Below, in pieces: positions 20,486 through 30,033 of a stretch of 35,390 bases of DNA. The position numbers were made by a program, and so were the translations under genes. Each line of letters starts with the position of its first letter. Position 1 is the stretch's first letter. Location of the stretch: assembly GCA_032718475.1 (NCBI GenBank), contig JAUCBJ010008161.1, positions 1-35,390 on the forward strand, given 5' to 3'. The notes below the pieces were generated by a model. That model was given only the letters and a program-made list of their open reading frames with translations. It did no database searches and was not told the origin of the DNA. Source of the stretch: Nemertoderma westbladi. Taxonomy: Eukaryota; Xenacoelomorpha; Nemertodermatida; Nemertodermatidae.

Positions 20486-21395
20486 TGAGGCATAGACTAT
20501 GCCTCACTGAGGCATAGTCTATGCCTCAGTGCCTTAGTGAGGCATAGTCTATGCCTCAATGAGTCATAGTCTATGCCTCAGTGCCTCAGTGAGGCATAGT
20601 CTATGCCTCAGTGAGTCATAGTCTATGCCTCAGTGCCTCAGTGAGGCATAGTCTATGCCTCAGTGAGGTCTAGTCTATGCCTCAGTGAGGCAGAGTCTAT
20701 CCCTCACTGCCTCAGTGAGACACTGAGTGAGGCATAGACTATGCCTCAGTGAGTCATAGTCTATGCCTCAATGCCTCAGTGAGGCATAGTCTATGCCTCA
20801 GTGAGGCATAGTCTATGCCTCAGTGAGTCATAGTCTATGCCTCAGTGCCTCAGTGGGGCAGTGAGGCATAGTCTATGCCTCAGTGAGGCATAGTCTATGC
20901 CTCAGTGAGTCATAGTCTATGCCTCAGTGAGTCATAGTCTATGCCTCAGTGCCTCAGTGAGGCCTAGTCTATGCCTCAGTGAGGCCTAGTCTATGCCTCA
21001 GTGCCTCAGTGAGGCCTAGTCTATGCCTCAGTGAGGCCTAGTCTATGCCTCAGTGAGGCATAGTCTATGCCTCAGTGAGTCATAGTCTATGCCTCAGTGC
21101 CTCAGTGAGGCAGTGAGGCATAGTCTATGCCTCAGTGAGGCATAGTCTATGCCTCAGTGAGTCATAGTCTATGCCTCAGTGAGTCATAGTCTATGCCTCA
21201 GTGCCTCAGTGAGACCTAGTCTATGCCTCAGTGAGGCCTAGTCTATGCCTCAGTGAGGCATAGTCTATGCCTCAGTGAGGCATAGTCTATGCCTCAGTGC
21301 CTCAGTGAGGCATAGTCTATGCCTCAGTGCCTCAATGAGGCATAGTCTATGCCTCAGTGAGTCATAGTCTATGCCTCGGTGAGGCATAGTCTGTG
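20486..21395. repeat. Array of 22-bp palindromic repeats, roughly 40 units
   Basis: The unit is the near-perfect palindrome GAGGCATAGTCTATGCCTC (one unpaired centre base) plus AGT. Variants include GAGTCATAG and GAGGCCTAG on the left half while the right half CTATGCCTC is conserved, and short GCCTCAGT insertions create local higher-order patterns. One left-edge unit reads CATAGACTATG. Each unit can form a hairpin in single-stranded DNA or RNA. There are no unique spacers, so it is not CRISPR-like. Confidence 0.95.
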
Positions 21396-21449
21396 TCAAG
21401 TCTTAAATGAGAGTCTTACAAATTCGAACGTCAACGAACAAATTCGAAG

Positions 21450-21545
21450 GTTACTGTTCCACCTTGGTGTAGTGGTTGCGTAGAATTCACATCTCTCGTA
21501 TGTCATGGGTTCGACCCCTGCATGAACCAGGGCAGTTTTCGTTCG
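21450..21545 (+). mobile_element. tRNA-derived SINE head
   Basis: TTGGTGTAGTGGTTGCG resembles a polymerase III A box and D arm, and GGGTTCGACCCC resembles a B box with a good T-stem; the two are spaced about 45 bp apart. The sequence differs from the SINE at 2935-3066. Downstream text to about 21620 may be the SINE body. Acceptor stem pairing is poor, so it is a SINE or pseudogene rather than a tRNA gene. Confidence 0.65.
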
Positions 21546-21629
21546 ATCAGCAATAGGTCTAACGTTGCAAAATGCAGTATTATTGCCTAGTAACCAATTC
21601 ATGGCTACGGTATGGTTTTCACTTTGAGA

Positions 21630-21885
21630 CATTAAGCCCTCTAGCGGCAGACTGGGGAACTTCATACTACTCTGTGACTCTGCAAAAGATATAGCCTATG
21701 CCATAGTAGATGCCGATTGGGGGGTCAAATTAAGTAATAATATATCTAAATAAGCCTCAAACATCTTGCCTCATGGCTCGCCCCTTAGAACTCTTAAGCA
21801 ATATAACTTCATGGTTTTGCGGATTGTAAATAACAAAGTTAGAGAAGATGTTAATTTTCAAATAATACGCCCTCTAGCGGCAGAC
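21630..21885 (-). repeat. Diverged Helitron-related unit pair with CTCF-like cores
   Basis: GCCCTCTAGCGG occurs at 21636-21647 and 21869-21880, the inverse of the core in the 6170-7190 repeat, with the same flanking GCAGACT. GGCTCGCCCC near 21777 also matches, inverted, the left part of the Helitron-like element near 5978. Confidence 0.6.
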
Positions 21886-21950
21886 TATGGAACTGCAGGC
21901 GGTTGGATATAGGTAAGAGTAATTAGTAATCAGAGCTGTCACGGGGTGGG

Positions 21951-22542
21951 GGCAGGGGCGCTTGGATACAACTATCATTAATATGCTGTTGCTTGGTTAA
22001 AGCTAATTGGGGGGTCAAAGGTCAAAGGTCAACGATAAAGCTGTCTGGATATAGATAAGAGTAATTAGTTACCAGTAAGGGAGCTGTATACCCATAAAGT
22101 ACAAATGAATAATTAATTTAGAATTAAATACGAATAAAATAAAATGCAAATAATTAATTAAAATTAAATATAAATAAATAGGTATTAATGAATAAAAGAG
22201 CTGCGGTGTCACTTATGACACCCTCTTGAGCCGGCTCTGCGACAGTTGGACATACACTGATGACCCATTGTGTGTCAGGGCGCTAATCAGTCTGATTAAT
22301 TAGGATAATCAATTAAACCCTAATTAGGAGTCATATGACACCTGTTAGGGTTTAATTGTACTAATTAATTGATGACACCTGTCAATTAGGGTCTAATTAG
22401 CCTAATTGGGAGGTGTCACCCAGACAGTCTGGCGCCAATGACACCCAATGACACCCATAGGGTGATAATTGGGTGTCATATGACACCCAATGGGTGTCAG
22501 TGAGGTCCAAGTGTCACAGAGCCGGCCAAGACCCTACTACTA
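21951..22542 (-). repeat. Right terminal inverted repeat
   Basis: Reverse complement of 18982-19546. It differs by an extra AAAGGTC unit at 22018-22030, a short GATATAGATAAGA insertion near 22048 and a few substitutions. The outermost 19 bases match the left end perfectly. Confidence 0.95.
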
Positions 22543-22664
22543 ATGTCATTTCAATATGAGACAGAAAGTCTGGAATTTCGGTCCGTCGATTTCAAAGTCA
22601 TTTCAATATGCCATCAAGGTCATTTCAATGTCAATGCTACTTTCAATGATATTCTATGTACACA

Positions 22665-22710
22665 TTTTGATCAAACTTTGATCAAAGTTTGATCAATGTT
22701 TGATCAAAGG
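22665..22710. promoter_or_regulatory. Cluster of four TTTGATCAA palindromes (TCF/LEF-like)
   Basis: Sites at 22665-22675, 22676-22687 (CTTTGATCAAAG), 22688-22696 and 22699-22709, each about 11-12 bp apart. CTTTGATC is the known TCF/LEF core. No gene with a clear start lies nearby, so function is open. Confidence 0.45.
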
Positions 22711-22735
22711 AATGCTTTTTGAGATCGGGACTGTA

Positions 22736-22802
22736 GCTCTTCCCAGTGAATCCTATGACAATATCTATAAGGTTACTCACTGCTATGTTAGATGGGAGGC
22801 CA
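22736..22802 (+). repeat. 65-bp dispersed repeat, copy 1
   Basis: CCCAGTGAATCCTATGACAA, then TCTATAAGGTTACTCACTGC and TATGTTAGATGGGAGG, is repeated with few changes at 34276-34336. Confidence 0.85.
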
Positions 22803-22879
22803 GGTAATTGAATTGTAAGCACTGGGCCGTTTAAATAAATGGTTTATAGGTTGATGATAATAAATGATGATGGCCCCAA

Positions 22880-22938
22880 CTACACTACGTTTGTCTATAT
22901 GGACGGTCTCCTTACAGCCAGCTGGCTGGCTTTTCTAG
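22880..22938 (+). mobile_element. Helitron-type 3' terminus
   Basis: AGCCAGC-TG-GCTGGCT hairpin (22916-22931), then TTTT-less spacing to CTAG (22935-22938), followed by T. Upstream text GGCCCCA...ACTACGT and GGACGGTCTCCTTACAG matches the 3' part of the element ending at 7289. The rest of this copy has diverged or is lost. Confidence 0.7.
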
Positions 22939-23324
22939 TTGAATCATATTATTCTGCAACCAATAATTTACTCTTTTAGACGAATTTGTGTGTTTTTTTT
23001 TGCGGGACTAACAAATTTTGGCGACGTTCTGTGCGAGATTGGCGATATTTGAAAAGATTCTGAGGATCAAATATGTTGCTCACATGACTGAATAGCCCAA
23101 ATAAAAAGTTGGTGCCTACTCGACGAGTTGAAATCGGTGAAATTCGACATTACATTTTTAAAACCGCTATTTTACAGTGACCCTATTAATAGGCAGGTTC
23201 GTTATTAACTAAATATGTTGATTTAACTCGACTCAATAATTAGAATTCGATGAATTCAGTTTGCGTTATAGGTTTTACCGCCTTACAAGAAAGCAACGTA
23301 TATTCAATATATTGATTTAATTTC
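22939..23324. other. No gene recognised
   Basis: AT-rich sequence; nothing further supported. Confidence 0.5.
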
Positions 23325-23690
23325 TAAGTGACTATTGTCTAACTCAATTATGTTGACTTACTCAACTTAGCTAACTCAATATAATGACTTATTACTAAGT
23401 GACTTAGCTAACTCAATATCCTGACTTATTAAGTGACTAACTCAATATCATGATTTCTAAGGGAATATTGTCTATATTGTCTAACTCAATTATGTTGAGT
23501 TGACTTACAGTACAGTACTATATTAAGTTACTTAGCCAACTCTTACTAAGTTGATGACTAACTAAGTGTCTTAGCTAACTCTTACTTAGTTGATGACTTA
23601 CTAAGTGACTTAGCTAACTCAATATGATGACTTACTAAGTAACTACATGTAACTCAATATCCTGACTTACAAAGTGACTATTGCACAACT
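23325..23690 (+). repeat. Imperfect tandem repeat of TAACTCAATAT...GACTTACTAAGTGACTT
   Basis: About eight degenerate units of ~40-50 bp built from CTAACTCAATAT, TGACTTACTAAGT and GACTTAGC. A shorter stretch of the same repeat lies at 27083-27185, on the far side of the LINE region. Confidence 0.8.
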
Positions 23691-23717
23691 CGATTTGTTT
23701 ACTTATGGGCACGTGAC

Positions 23718-24725
23718 TCCACGTGACACTACAGGACATAGTGACGTTTTCAGCGCCATTGATTTAATGATTTCAACCAAATTGATTGTAATTTCTATTT
23801 TTAGTTTTTTTTTAATTGTAAGTAATTTTTCAGCATTCATTCAAAGGATAAATTATCTTCTCAGTTTAGAACGCTTTTTATTGTAGTTTATTCAAATTTC
23901 GCCAAAAAAATATCCGCTTGAATTGGTGTGACACTACTGGACACAAAGTGCTCCAGCTGAAAAATTGAAAAAAGTAATCTTATATTTCTGCTCTATTTGA
24001 ATGTGTGGACAGTCAAAAATTTACCTATGGATCAAGCATAGGTTAAATTTTTCATGGCACAATTTTTTTTTAGAAAAATCAACACAAATTTATGTAGTTG
24101 TACAAATAACTTGTGACACTACAGTACGTGGCACTACAGGACGTTTTTCCCATGCTCATTTGAATCATGCTCATTCCAATTTACTGAACATATTCTCAAA
24201 GTAGTATTAAAGATATTATATAACGTGATGTGACTAAGACTACAGCAATGTCATCAAAGTGACTTGAGTACGGTTGTAGGGTAACTGATAGTAACATACC
24301 CTGTATGTGGGTACACAGACACACAGGGAGATATTGTAGAACACTCTAATATTGAAATTATTACTAAAAACAAATCGATAGGGCTTAAATGAAGTGTAGC
24401 CTATAACAAACTATACTGATGAATATGCGTATCACATCACAGGGGCCACCTATTACGTATCAAAATGAAGTAGGACCACCACTGTAGGAGTACTGTATGT
24501 AAATAAAATATCTAGGCTTACTACTGTACTAATACCAGGTTAAATGTGTTGAGATCCCTCTCTCTACAGCTACAGGACATAAATAATGCACAATATATCA
24601 GCGACCCAGGTGACTTTAACATGAATCATTCAAGGTAGGAGCTCAGCTGATTTCGTGACACTACACCAATTTTTGACCAATTGAGATTAAAACTTGTAGA
24701 TAATTGTGACACTACAGGACATGAC
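23718..24725 (+). repeat. Dispersed GTGACACTACAGGACA motif, six copies
   Basis: Full or near-full copies start at 23723, 23928, 24113, 24127, 24655 and 24706, all in the same orientation. Surrounding sequence is not repeated and shows no gene. Confidence 0.75.
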
Positions 24726-24974
24726 AAGTAAATGGGAAACAGCAAATATTAGCAGTCAATTTAAGTTCGTTATAAAGCATATAGATAGTCAATACATAAA
24801 AAAAAAACTAAAAATATGCGCACTTTAACATATTGACAATGTTATTAATTAATCTGGACACCCCCCAGTCGGGGTAAATGGTAAAAACCTAAGTACTGTA
24901 ATTATATATTAAATTGCACGGAATCTAAAATTTATAAATTATTAAAATATTAATATATGGTCTAAAATAATTAG
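24726..24974. other. Probable 3' flank or 3' UTR of the LINE
   Basis: AT-rich; the exact 3' end and tail of the minus-strand LINE were not identified here. Confidence 0.35.
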
Positions 24975-26430
24975 TTATTGAGAGGATAAGGTGGATATTG
25001 TTGGGCATTTGTCGCAGACTAGGGCATGGTATCGGTTCTTTGCGGGTTGCAGACAGAAACGACATATACAGTCAATACATGGATCGTGGTAGGATTTATT
25101 TTCACACAGCTTGAAATGAAACCCGTGTGATGTGGTTCTTGTTGCTAGGTGACGGTGTCGTTGGCCGCTGCGTTTCCAGCTAGATGATTGGAACGCAGGG
25201 CCCAGCTGGTATTGTTCTGCATTGAAATTTGCATTGCGATCGTTTCTGAAAGTGTTGTACTGTTCTAGAATTGCTGAGTTAAATATGCCTGGGAATTTAA
25301 GAACAATGTCATTAGTTAAGGTTTCTTCGTTGATTAATTTCAAAGCGAGCGTGGAGGATGAGGAGATGTGAAGGCCGAGTAACCGTTTTATAAATGTAGA
25401 TTTTATTTTGTCGATTTCCTTTAGTTGGGGCAGTGTAAGCAGGGGACCAAACTCGGATATTGCGTACGTTGTCATTGGGAAAATCTTCATTTGAAATATT
25501 TTCATTCCGGTCTGTACAGAAACTAGATGCAGGTTTTTAAGAGAGCCAATGGCGGAATATGCCTTTTCTTTTTTTGCTTTAATGTGCTTTGTGAACGTCA
25601 AAGTTGGTTGTAGGGTGAGTCCCAGATACTCGTAATGGTCACAGATTGTTACAGCCTCCCCATTGTAAAAGAATTTGTCATACAGAGCAAGCCGGCCACC
25701 CTTCCTAAACTTAACAATCTTTGTTTTTATTAGGTTAACTTGTAGAGAGTTTTCACAGCACCATTTGTAAAGGTTGTTAAGACCGTCTTGAATATCCCTA
25801 GGGTTGGTAGAGTAAAAAGCAAGATCATCGGCATAAAATATACATTTCAGAAACTGGATTGCGCGCCGCAGGGCAGACAGATACGAGGTCGGCAATGTAC
25901 AGGATGAAATTCGTCGGAGAAAGGCAATCGCCTTGTAAGAAACCGAGTATTTGTCGGATTGCATTTGATAGTCGTAACCCATCATAGATTTGTATGAAAT
26001 TTACTTTCAGTATTGATTTGATGATGTTGTATAGTTTCCCTTTGACACCGAAATCGTGGAAGAGTTTATGGAAGAAAATATTTCGGCTGGTGGAGTCGAA
26101 GGCCTTCCGAAAGTCTACGAAAGCCACATAGACTCGTCCCTCAGAGGCAACTAGTGACGAGATCTCGGAAAGGAGGAGCTTAATTGCGTCAGTTGTAGAT
26201 TTGCCCGGGGTAAACCCAAATTGTTCTAGTGGTAAACGATGTAAGAGTCTGAGTAGTAAACGCTTGTTTATAATGGAGGTAAATATCTTGAGAATGACGC
26301 TTAGAAGCGCTATGCCGCGGTAATTATCTGGATTGGTAATTTTACCCTTTCCTTTGTATAGAACCTTGATGATGTTAGCATTGACATGTTGACCATTGAC
26401 AATGTTAGCGAATGCAATCCGCTGCACACC
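24975..26430 (-). pseudogene. Non-LTR retrotransposon reverse transcriptase, 5'-truncated and frameshifted
   Basis: Two overlapping minus-strand frames (25825-26568 and 24975-25985) together cover one polymerase. The first has NPDNYRGIALLS, QFGFTPGKSTTDAI, the catalytic FVDFRKAFDS and LQGDCLSPTNF. The second has the catalytic FYADDLAF, then SLQVNLIKTKIVKF and YEYLGLTL. A frameshift near 25870 separates QGD from YADD. The C-terminus has a CCHC-like knuckle, C-x2-C-x7-H-x4-C (CRFCLQPAKNRYHALVC). The endonuclease region and fingers start are missing; coding similarity begins around 26430, and the preceding residues of the first frame are flanking DNA. It is a different family from the LINE at 4450 and 9336. 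It is inactive as read. Confidence 0.9.
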
Positions 26431-26474
26431 ACCCAGTGAGAAAATGGAGAATTGTGATTTACGAATCACAATCA

Positions 26475-26508
26475 AATATGCAATATTATACCCAATATAA
26501 TATTGCAT
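26475..26508. repeat. Perfect 14-bp inverted repeat
   Basis: TATGCAATATTATA and its reverse complement TATAATATTGCATA are separated by a few bases, just beyond the truncated 5' end of the LINE. Confidence 0.85.
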
Positions 26509-26927
26509 ACCAGGAGGGAATAAGGGAACAGGACAATATAATGCCAGGTTGGAGATATATACCAACACATCTCAGGGGGGAAGTTAGCATAGGGCCAGAG
26601 GAAACAGGGAGTGGCGGAGGGAAAACCAACCAATGGAGGGACAGTGTGTATCCAATTAATGCGCATCTATTGGTAGGTCAACAATAGGTAGGAATGTGTA
26701 AGCTAGTTGTGTCAATATGTATATAACCGTTACTCAATGTTAATTATGTTCAGTTGGCTATTAATTACCGTGGAAGTCGGACAGTTTTGACCATCATCAT
26801 AATCACCAGTGCTATATACTGATTGTGCTGTATTTACCGGTACTCATATATCAGCTATTATTAATAATGATAAAACTATAAAACTCTTTGTTATACCAGA
26901 CCATGGCCTTTCAGCCTTTTGTGGTAA

Positions 26928-26953
26928 CTGAAACGCGGCAACGCGTTCGAAAC
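26928..26953 (+). repeat. CTGA-stem-CGAAAC hairpin, weakly hammerhead-like
   Basis: CTGA, stem AACGCG (26932-26937), GCAA tetraloop, CGCGTT (26942-26947), CGAAAC (26948-26953). The stem with a GNRA loop between CTGA and GAAAC resembles stem II of a hammerhead ribozyme, but the NGA after CUGA and a clear stem III are missing. Confidence 0.35.
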
Positions 26954-27082
26954 ATGACATAACCAAACTGGTCGGGATCCTGTGCCAACTTAGATCCCGT
27001 CACAGACAATACAATACAATGCAAATACAAATATTTTTTTAAATTGCTCATTTTCCACCTTATCATGGAATTGCCCTTATTA

Positions 27083-27185
27083 GGTTACTAACTCAATTTG
27101 CTGACTTACTAAGTGACTTGTTTAACCCAATATGTTATCTTACTAAGTAATTTCGCTAACACAATAATATGTTGACTTACTAAAA
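27083..27185 (+). repeat. Second stretch of the TAACTCAATAT tandem repeat
   Basis: CTAACTCAATTTGCTGACTT, ACTAAGTGACTTG and related words match 23325-23690. Confidence 0.7.
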
Positions 27186-27978
27186 TAGGGGATGGGGTGG
27201 TGTATATTTAGATGAGAATAATCAGTTGAATTGTTTGATAATATTTAACTATGTTATATATATATATTAATACTCAACCGTTTACCCATATAATTAAGTA
27301 CATCATGATTATTCTTTCGGGAGTAAAAAAATCAAACATTGTCTTAATCAACATCCACAATAAGATACACATAATTGGAGTTCACAATTAACTATAAATA
27401 ATTAAAAATTGTATAATGTCTGTATAAGGGTATGAGCGGTAAGTCCATAACTATTACAGATTCATTATAATGAATGGGAGAATCTTTTAGTCTCATTAAG
27501 CCAAGGAATGATGTTCACCACCATGGGTGATCTTCCACAGTAAACCATTCCAGATTCATTATAATGACAAATTAATATAATAATAACAATATCAGAGTAA
27601 AATAATCTGAAGTGGAACTTTTACAAGTCTAAATATTTCAGTCAGTGATATAATATACTTAATTCTTTTCACGTTTAATTTTCATCTACTTCCTGTTTAA
27701 GCTGGTCTTAAATAAAGTACTTTATAAAATACACGTAAAATAATATATTAAAACAAACAACAAATCTATTTTACACATAAAATATAACAAAAAATAGTAT
27801 CAAAATACAAAACAACTATTTCAAGAAATAAGCAAATGTAGTCATTTCATGACATCTTTCGGTAAACGTAACCGATAATGATACCTATTACAGTTACTTA
27901 CAGGTACAGCTGGGTGGCATAATGTCGGGTCCATTTTCTGACCAAAAAGTCGAATTTTTGAAACATGTCCTATCTGAT
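27186..27978. other. No gene recognised
   Basis: AT-rich; a CCAGATTCATTATAATGA-type phrase occurs twice (about 27457 and 27549). No coding signal. Confidence 0.5.
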
Positions 27979-28978
27979 GCAGAATTTCATCTCGATCCAA
28001 ATATGGAAACCGTTTTCCCATATCTTGGTTAGTTTTCGAGATATCTGGGATAGAAGATACTGGCTCCGATATATCGCGATATCGCTAAGGTAAAGGCGAT
28101 GATGAAGTTCGGGGTTTACATTCAATTTCTGCAAATTTCTGTGCTCAGTGGTGCCAATTGAATGTCTCCACGAGAAAGAGCACAAAATTGTAATTGAGAA
28201 GGTATCTTTTTATGATTATTGGACCTACTGATCAGTTTATAAGACAACTTCAAGTCTCTGTAATAAAGACGGAACTCAAATAAGCAACTCTGTGGTCTTT
28301 GCGGGATTACACGGAAAAGACTTATCGCTCTTCGGAGATCTTCAAACTGTATAATCTCCAGTTCTAGTGGTCGTACGAAGTTCTTTTAGGCTCATTCGAA
28401 AGCTCTTTTCTCAGAGAACAAAGTTACCATTTGATTTAAGATAAAATGGTTCAACATAACATGAATTTGGGTAAAATATGCCTTGCAAATTTTGTTGAAG
28501 TTGTGATTGCTCAGGCAGCTTTCAAGAGTTTTCCAAACCAAATGGTAACTTTGGTCTCTGAGAAAAGAGCTTTCGAATGAGCCCAAAACAAACTTCGTAC
28601 GTCCACTAGATCTGGAGATTATACATCTCGAAGATCTCCGATAAGTCTATTCCGTGTAATCCCGCAAAGACCACAGAGTCACTTATTCGAGTCCCGTCTT
28701 TATTCCGGAGACTTGAAGTTGTCTTATAAACTGATCAGTAGTTCCAATAATCATAAAAAATACCTTCTCAATTAAAATTGTGTTCTTTTTCTCGTGGAGA
28801 CATCCAATTGGCACCACTGAAAATTTGCAGAAATTGAATGCAAACCCTAACCCTCATTGTATTTACCGACATCGCGATATATCGGAGCCAGTATATTCTA
28901 TCCCAGATATCTCGAAAACTAAGCAAGATATGGGAAAACGGTTTCCATATTTGGATTCAGCATGAAATTCTTGCGCTA
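27979..28978. mobile_element. ~1-kb foldback element
   Basis: Two ~450-bp arms (about 27979-28430 and 28520-28978) are inverted copies with moderate divergence. Outer ends read GCAGAATTTCATCTCGATCC on the left and, in reverse, GCAAGAATTTCATGCTGAATCC on the right (each quoted in part). Shared inner landmarks are ATATCGCGATAT, GTCTCCACGAGAAA, CTGATCAGT, TGCGGGATTACACGGAA and GAAAGCTCTTTTCTCAGAGA. The ~90-bp centre is unrelated sequence. No protein is encoded. Target duplication not found; the right end runs into a C tract. Confidence 0.85.
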
Positions 28979-29005
28979 CCCCCCCCCCCCCCCCCCCCCC
29001 TCCCC
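28979..29005 (+). repeat. Poly-C tract
   Basis: Twenty-two C, one T, four C, directly at the right edge of the foldback element. Confidence 0.9.
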
Positions 29006-29960
29006 TTAAAGAGGTAACATATTAAAGGAAAACTGCTGGTTCAAGTGACGACATTCCGGGAGGTAGATAGCGATCTGATCAAACTATTTAATTGGGCAAA
29101 TTAACAAACCGCACGGCAGTTAAACTTGCAACAATTTCATATTTTAGTATACACTTACTTATGATAGTATTACTTATCAATCACCTTTTAACACTTTGAT
29201 AATTTATAACTGGACCCCAAACTTATCCTCATTATTCAATGCTAGTTCAATAAATCACCACATTTATTTAAACAAATCACTTTTCGTTATCTGAATAATG
29301 AAATGGTAAAATGAATTTATATCAAACAACCCTAAAAATTTGCTTACTTTTGGTTCCAATCTCTCGTAATCTTTTCTGTAGAACCAAAAGTATTTTATTG
29401 ATTGAATGATTTTGTGAAAAAAGGCGTCTACTTTGTTGTGTAAACATAAATTTATTATTAGAGTAAAGGACATTTGATTGATAAACATAATAATCTATAT
29501 TCCGATTCCAATAAATAAACACGTCTCGTCTATATTGCTCTACAAAGCAAGTCTAACTATTATCTGTATATTATAGATTTGTAAGAAATTAAATCCACTA
29601 ATTATATAAATATGTAGAAATAAAGTTGAGGTAAATAACTATACTGGATGAACTGGACAATTTAAAGTAATTAAAGCGTAACCAGAACCTCTCTGTCTAG
29701 TCAACCTGGTTAAAATAAAATAAAACAGTGGCGTACTATTACGTCGACGCTTTGCCGCTATGATGTGGAAAAAACAATACACGACTACCCGACTAAATAA
29801 AAGTGAACCTAATTTAAATAAAGCAAATAAAAGCACTTACAGATAAAGGAAGAATCATAGTACCGTGCCCATGTCGTGCAATGGATCCCATGCAACTAAT
29901 TATAATAAATACAATACAACGGCACCCGTTGTGAAGAAATGGTTAATTATGGGCAAGGGA
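29006..29960. other. No gene recognised
   Basis: AT-rich; short frames without recognisable content. This is the 3' side of the HIP1-type gene. Confidence 0.5.
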
Positions 29961-29966
29961 TTTATT
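29961..29966 (-). terminator. Polyadenylation signal candidate for the HIP1-type gene
   Basis: AATAAA on the minus strand, 68 bp downstream of the TAG stop at 30034-30036. Confidence 0.55.
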
Positions 29967-30033
29967 AATTGTTAACGAATCTAGGTTTTTTATGAAGAGT
30001 TACAACAGTGTAGGAACTCATTTAGGAGATCAA

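Larger units (their letters stand above)
18982..22542. mobile_element. 3.56-kb element with ~0.57-kb terminal inverted repeats and a zinc-finger gene
   Basis: The ends are reverse complements: TAGTAGTAGGGTCTTGGCC at 18982 and GGCCAAGACCCTACTACTA ending at 22542. The arms extend to about 19546 and from about 21951. Inside, left to right, are three 22-bp palindromic repeats, a minus-strand C2H2 zinc-finger gene, three CCAAT boxes, a ~0.9-kb array of the same palindrome, a tRNA-derived SINE and two CTCF-like cores in Helitron-related sequence. The outermost TA on each side could be a TA target duplication. No transposase, integrase or DNA polymerase is encoded, so it would be non-autonomous. The superfamily is unknown; Tc1/mariner-like TA use or a Polinton-like relative are options I cannot decide between. 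Confidence 0.85.

Noticed and set aside
20486-21395. Possible CRISPR array
   Set aside because: The repeats are directly adjacent with no unique spacers, there are no cas genes, and the context is eukaryotic.
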